Positions 61,091 through 64,000 of a stretch of 64,000 bases of DNA are shown here, one piece after another. How positions within the stretch are numbered: position 1 is the first letter of the stretch; each line of letters starts with the position of its first letter. The DNA comes from Karalla daura (Eukaryota; Chordata; Actinopteri; Chaetodontiformes; Leiognathidae). The notes beneath the pieces are model-generated. The model saw nothing but the letters and a program-made list of their open reading frames with translations. It was not told the origin of the DNA and did no database searches. The position numbers were made by a program, and so were the translations under genes. The stretch covers positions 5,393,573 through 5,457,572 of the forward strand of contig CM055198.1 in the NCBI GenBank assembly GCA_029224185.1. The letters run 5' to 3'.

Positions 61091-61091
<1 letters not shown>

Positions 61092-61134
<43 letters not shown>
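61092..61134. repeat. (CA)n microsatellite, about 20 units
   Basis: CA array after GCGCG. It follows a CAG/CAG-like run at 61075-61089. A TG array begins 164 bp downstream. Confidence 0.98.
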
Positions 61135-61136
<2 letters not shown>

Positions 61137-61298
61137 GCTGAGACACACACAGCCATTTCATATGTTCTGGAGCATCAGGTGGCCAACACTCCAGCGCTCC
61201 AAAATACCACCTGGGAAATGCCACACAGCTAGATATAATCTATTTGTTTGGGGGCTCGCGTCATAGCATAAACCGGAGGAGCCATTGATATTTAAATG

Positions 61299-61412
61299 GT
61301 GTGTGTGTGTATGTGTGTGTGTGTGTGCGTGTGTGTGAGTGTGTCTTTGAGAGAGAGAGTGAGAGGAAGAGATGGAGCGAGACGAAGAGAGGAATAAGGA
61401 GGGAGAGTAAGA
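61299..61412. repeat. (TG)n then (GA)n tract
   Basis: TG array with an A and a C interruption (61299-61344) followed by a GA-rich purine stretch to about 61412. Confidence 0.95.
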
Positions 61413-61577
61413 GGCAGCAGCTGTGTATATTTCAGAAACATAAAAGCGTGATCTTTGAGATGTAGTGAAGGATTAGAAAGTTGATATTTCACTGCATTTA
61501 TGAGGCAGAGATAAATTGATTCTATCATCTCAATATTTCCGAGCGTGAGGAAAGGAGGAACGCTGATGGGGGATGGC

Positions 61578-61590
61578 GGGGGGGGGGGGG
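61578..61590. repeat. G13 homopolymer
   Basis: Run of 13 G preceded by GGGGGATGGC. It is quadruplex-prone and error-prone to sequence. Confidence 0.95.
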
Positions 61591-62071
61591 CGTGCGGCTT
61601 TGAGAACAAGTTTAAGATGTTTGCTCATCATTGTCCCAGGTTTTCCTTTTCATGGCTCTCAGTCTGAGGCTGTTCTGAATAGTTTGGGACACGTGACCTG
61701 AAATGTTATTTCCTCAACACGCTAAACACCAATAGATGACCTTACACCTTTCGTGGCAGCAGTTTAGAGCCAGTCATCGCTTTTTATTTTCTACCTCCTT
61801 CTCTTTTCTTTCCTTTTTTCTGTGAAAATCACAGACGATCACTTTCATTTAAACACCGCCCACGTACGCTCATCCTGAACTAAGTTGTAAAATGAATGTA
61901 GATGCATTCATTTGCTGTGCCTTTGCTGCGAGTGGTGGGAAGGCGAGCATGCAGACGTCTCTGCGCGGCATACATTTGCTCACAGTATTTCTCAGGTGGT
62001 TCGGTGTTATCATTATCCATTCAGCGGCAGCAGCTGGCGAGATTTCTCCACACGTCGTGTGAGCAAAGAGG

Positions 62072-62082
62072 AAGATGGCGGC
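62072..62082 (+). promoter_or_regulatory. perfect YY1 motif
   Basis: AAGATGGCGGC is the full consensus for YY1. In vertebrate promoters YY1 sites of this type often lie just downstream of a transcription start, with the ATG inside the motif serving as start codon, which is exactly the arrangement with the open frame at 62075-62314. No CpG island surrounds it. Confidence 0.4.
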
Positions 62083-62314
62083 CATGTTCACTGAGGGCAA
62101 GCAGGACAGGCCACGGTTCGGTTCACAGCAATACCGTCCTCAAACTTTTATTGGAGAAAATGATTCCAGCTCAAATCAGTTCACTTTGTTTAAACTTCAG
62201 GGTGTAAAACTGGCGGACGTGGATGAGCTGCAGGGAGCTCTGACCAACCAGGACCTCTGCAGCACCTCCGGTGTCGATTACTGTGTCCACACACTCTCCG
62301 ACATGTATTTCTGA
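62075..62314 (+). CDS. hypothetical 79-residue protein or exon (unproven)
   Basis: The frame starts at the ATG inside a perfect YY1 motif and ends in TGA at 62312-62314. The product begins MAAMFTEGKQDRPRFG and ends VDYCVHTLSDMYF, is hydrophilic, and has no signal peptide or membrane segment. I do not recognise a family. In the last 34 codons (from CTG at about 62210) 26 third positions are G or C, which looks like coding DNA, whereas the middle is AT-rich at third positions. The switch falls near TTTGTTTAAACTTCAG at 62200, an acceptor-like sequence in the same frame, so a terminal exon 62201-62314 is an alternative reading. An AATAAA word lies near 62544. Length alone is not significant. Confidence 0.2.
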   Translation: MAAMFTEGKQDRPRFGSQQYRPQTFIGENDSSSNQFTLFKLQGVKLADVDELQGALTNQDLCSTSGVDYCVHTLSDMYF

Positions 62315-64000
62315 CAATCATTTCCTTATATCTTTGCATAATTCAGGGATCCAGTCTCAATAACTGGATCAATAATCAAGCCTTCCCAGCTGCTAGTGCT
62401 TCCCCGAGCAAGGCAGCGAAGCCCTGACCATCCAGTGGAGGTTCACAGCCAGCACAATTACAACCCCGGTGAGAGAGAGAGAGAGGCTCAAGTACAGCGT
62501 CTGTCTGATCGGCTTCACGAGGCTTCAATGAATAAGTAAAAAGAATAAAAATACAATATGAACTTATTTTATTATATTTACAGGGAAGGAAAAGAGATAA
62601 TCAAGCTCGGATCTCATAAGCAGAGATCTGAGTGTTTCCCAGAGCAGCCCTGTCATATTATTTTCATGTAATCCTTTAAATATTAAAGATTCAGTGTGTA
62701 GTAATTTGTGTTGCGCTAACTCAAGAGCACATTTTTTCATAAGCGCACGCTCCCTGTCGCAAAGACACTGTTGAAATATGTTCTTGCTCTCTGGTGAATA
62801 TCACTGTGTTTATGCTCTCTTTGTCTCCGCTCTAGAGGACCCGCATGTTTTTTTGTTTATTTTTCCCAGTGTCGGCCTTTCACTCTTTCCACCATCTGTC
62901 AGCATGGCAAGATGAGAGATCTTTAGCAGTCTACAAACTCAGTGTCTTGTTAAAAACCAGGGCAGGGCCCATATTTGGGTTTTTTGAAGTTGCTACCAAA
63001 AGCTTTTGAAGGAGAAGTAAATCATTGGGGACGGTACTATTGTTCTAATAGCTGATTATTCCAACAACACCAGTGTGAACAACTGGTGATCCCATGTGTC
63101 ATTCATGCCAGTCAGCATCGATTTCAGCTCCTAACCACATCATTACTACAGTACTGCCAGCAATAAAGGTGTCATAACTGTTAAAGAAGTATTACATTTC
63201 ATCCTGGCCAATTGCCGCCGTGTCTAAACCAGAACCAAAACCGAACCGAAGCCTTCTAAGATCAGAACAAGGTTTTGCTCCATACAGTGGTGTGTAACTG
63301 CTTTGAAAAGTGCTGACAGACAATGTTGTCCTGGGGCGTCGGATCAGAAAGCTCTTCTGTGCGGAGGTCTGACGGGCAGTTGCAAACAATATCTTTTACC
63401 CTTTCAGACTTGTTGCTTTCGACACAAAATTCAGAAGCAGCTCTCAAAGTGCTCCGAAGATAGAAATCTACCTGCTGTTCCGAGGAGATCATGTGTGATA
63501 CGGTCAAACTCACCAGAACAGCAACTAAATGGGCCATATGTTCTCCCAGCTGCTCTTTCCGAGATCCGTAATGAACTCTGAACCTCGGCTGAGCAATAAA
63601 CTTGATTATAAAGGATGCCAGTAACAGTGGCGCATCCAGTAAACCTCCAAACAGTCCACCACCAAAAAAAAGCCGAAACGGCCCAGGAATGTGAGTCAGA
63701 TCGCATTGGATAGATTTCAGGTCTCAGTGAACACTGTTTGAATTTCATTTTAATAAGCAAAGATAAAACTACACGCCACAAAACATTCAGTAAAACATTT
63801 CAGAGCTCTGCTTCTCCTCTGTGTATATTTTTGCCCACTCGCTGCCAAGACTTGTACATTTGCGACAAGCCAATATCCAACCAGTGTATCTCCAGGCTCC
63901 AGTTAAACTAACAGCGTATTAAACGCTGCATCCTCAGTGTAGGAGGCTTTGTTTTTTATTCGATGGCGTTGTATTTAATTGCTCCACGTAATGAAATGAG
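62315..64000. other. non-coding sequence, no gene seen
   Basis: Contains a short GA run at 62469-62486 and otherwise unique DNA. In 63190-63780 plus (63303-63581) and minus (63262-63537, 63431-63781) frames are open over the same bases; none is recognisable. No RNA gene or mobile element seen up to the window end. Confidence 0.6.
62469..62486. repeat. short (GA)n
   Basis: About eight GA units. Confidence 0.9.

Larger units (their letters stand above)
56977..61091. other. non-coding sequence, no gene seen
   Basis: Unique DNA with a T tract at 57206-57226, an AT-rich stretch at 57841-57893, an A run near 58627-58638 and a CA array at 60820-60845. Frames such as 58997-59395 (132 codons) and 59950-60144 match nothing I know. 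57300-57800 and 59880-60130 are repeat-poor. ACAAAG/GTAACC at about 59173 resembles a splice donor without a partner. Confidence 0.6.

Overview
This 64 kb window looks like non-coding nuclear DNA from a vertebrate, most likely a ray-finned (teleost) fish. I infer this from three things. There is no bacterial-style gene packing. Long pure (CA/TG)n arrays occur every one to three kb, as is typical of teleost chromosomes. Two decayed pieces resemble a SINE that is very common in teleosts: its 3' tail near 29.4 kb and its body near 48.1 kb. I cannot name the species or the flanking genes.

No protein-coding gene can be supported. The longest open frames (180, 166, 152, 150, 142, 138 and 136 codons) are about what chance allows in 64 kb of this composition. 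Several are translations of microsatellites, and none resembles a protein family I know. Three short segments deserve a check as possible exons: a 79-codon frame at 62.1-62.3 kb whose ATG lies inside a perfect YY1 motif and whose 3' half has coding-like third positions; a 52-nt acceptor-to-donor segment at 44.1 kb; and an acceptor-led open segment at 26.7 kb. No rRNA, tRNA, known microRNA, CRISPR array, intact transposon or viral gene was seen.

Layout. 1-28 kb is mostly unique sequence cut by many simple repeats: TG/CA arrays, a (TA)n array of about 90 bp near 17 kb, and GA-rich tracts at 11.8, 23.4 and 24.9 kb. 28.2-28.8 kb is a long pyrimidine-rich tract with G-quadruplex potential on the minus strand. 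36-43 kb has few simple repeats and several blocks that look like conserved non-coding elements: homeodomain-type TAATTA words, few homopolymers, no coding signal. 49.9-52.9 kb is unusually CpG-dense, with a CpG-island-like core at 52.3-52.9 kb. 54-64 kb alternates unique sequence with a long CT tract and more CA arrays.

The best overall reading is a gene desert or very large intron, possibly carrying distal regulatory elements of a developmental gene. The regulatory calls rest on sequence texture and motifs only, so their confidences are low; alignment to other fish genomes would decide them.
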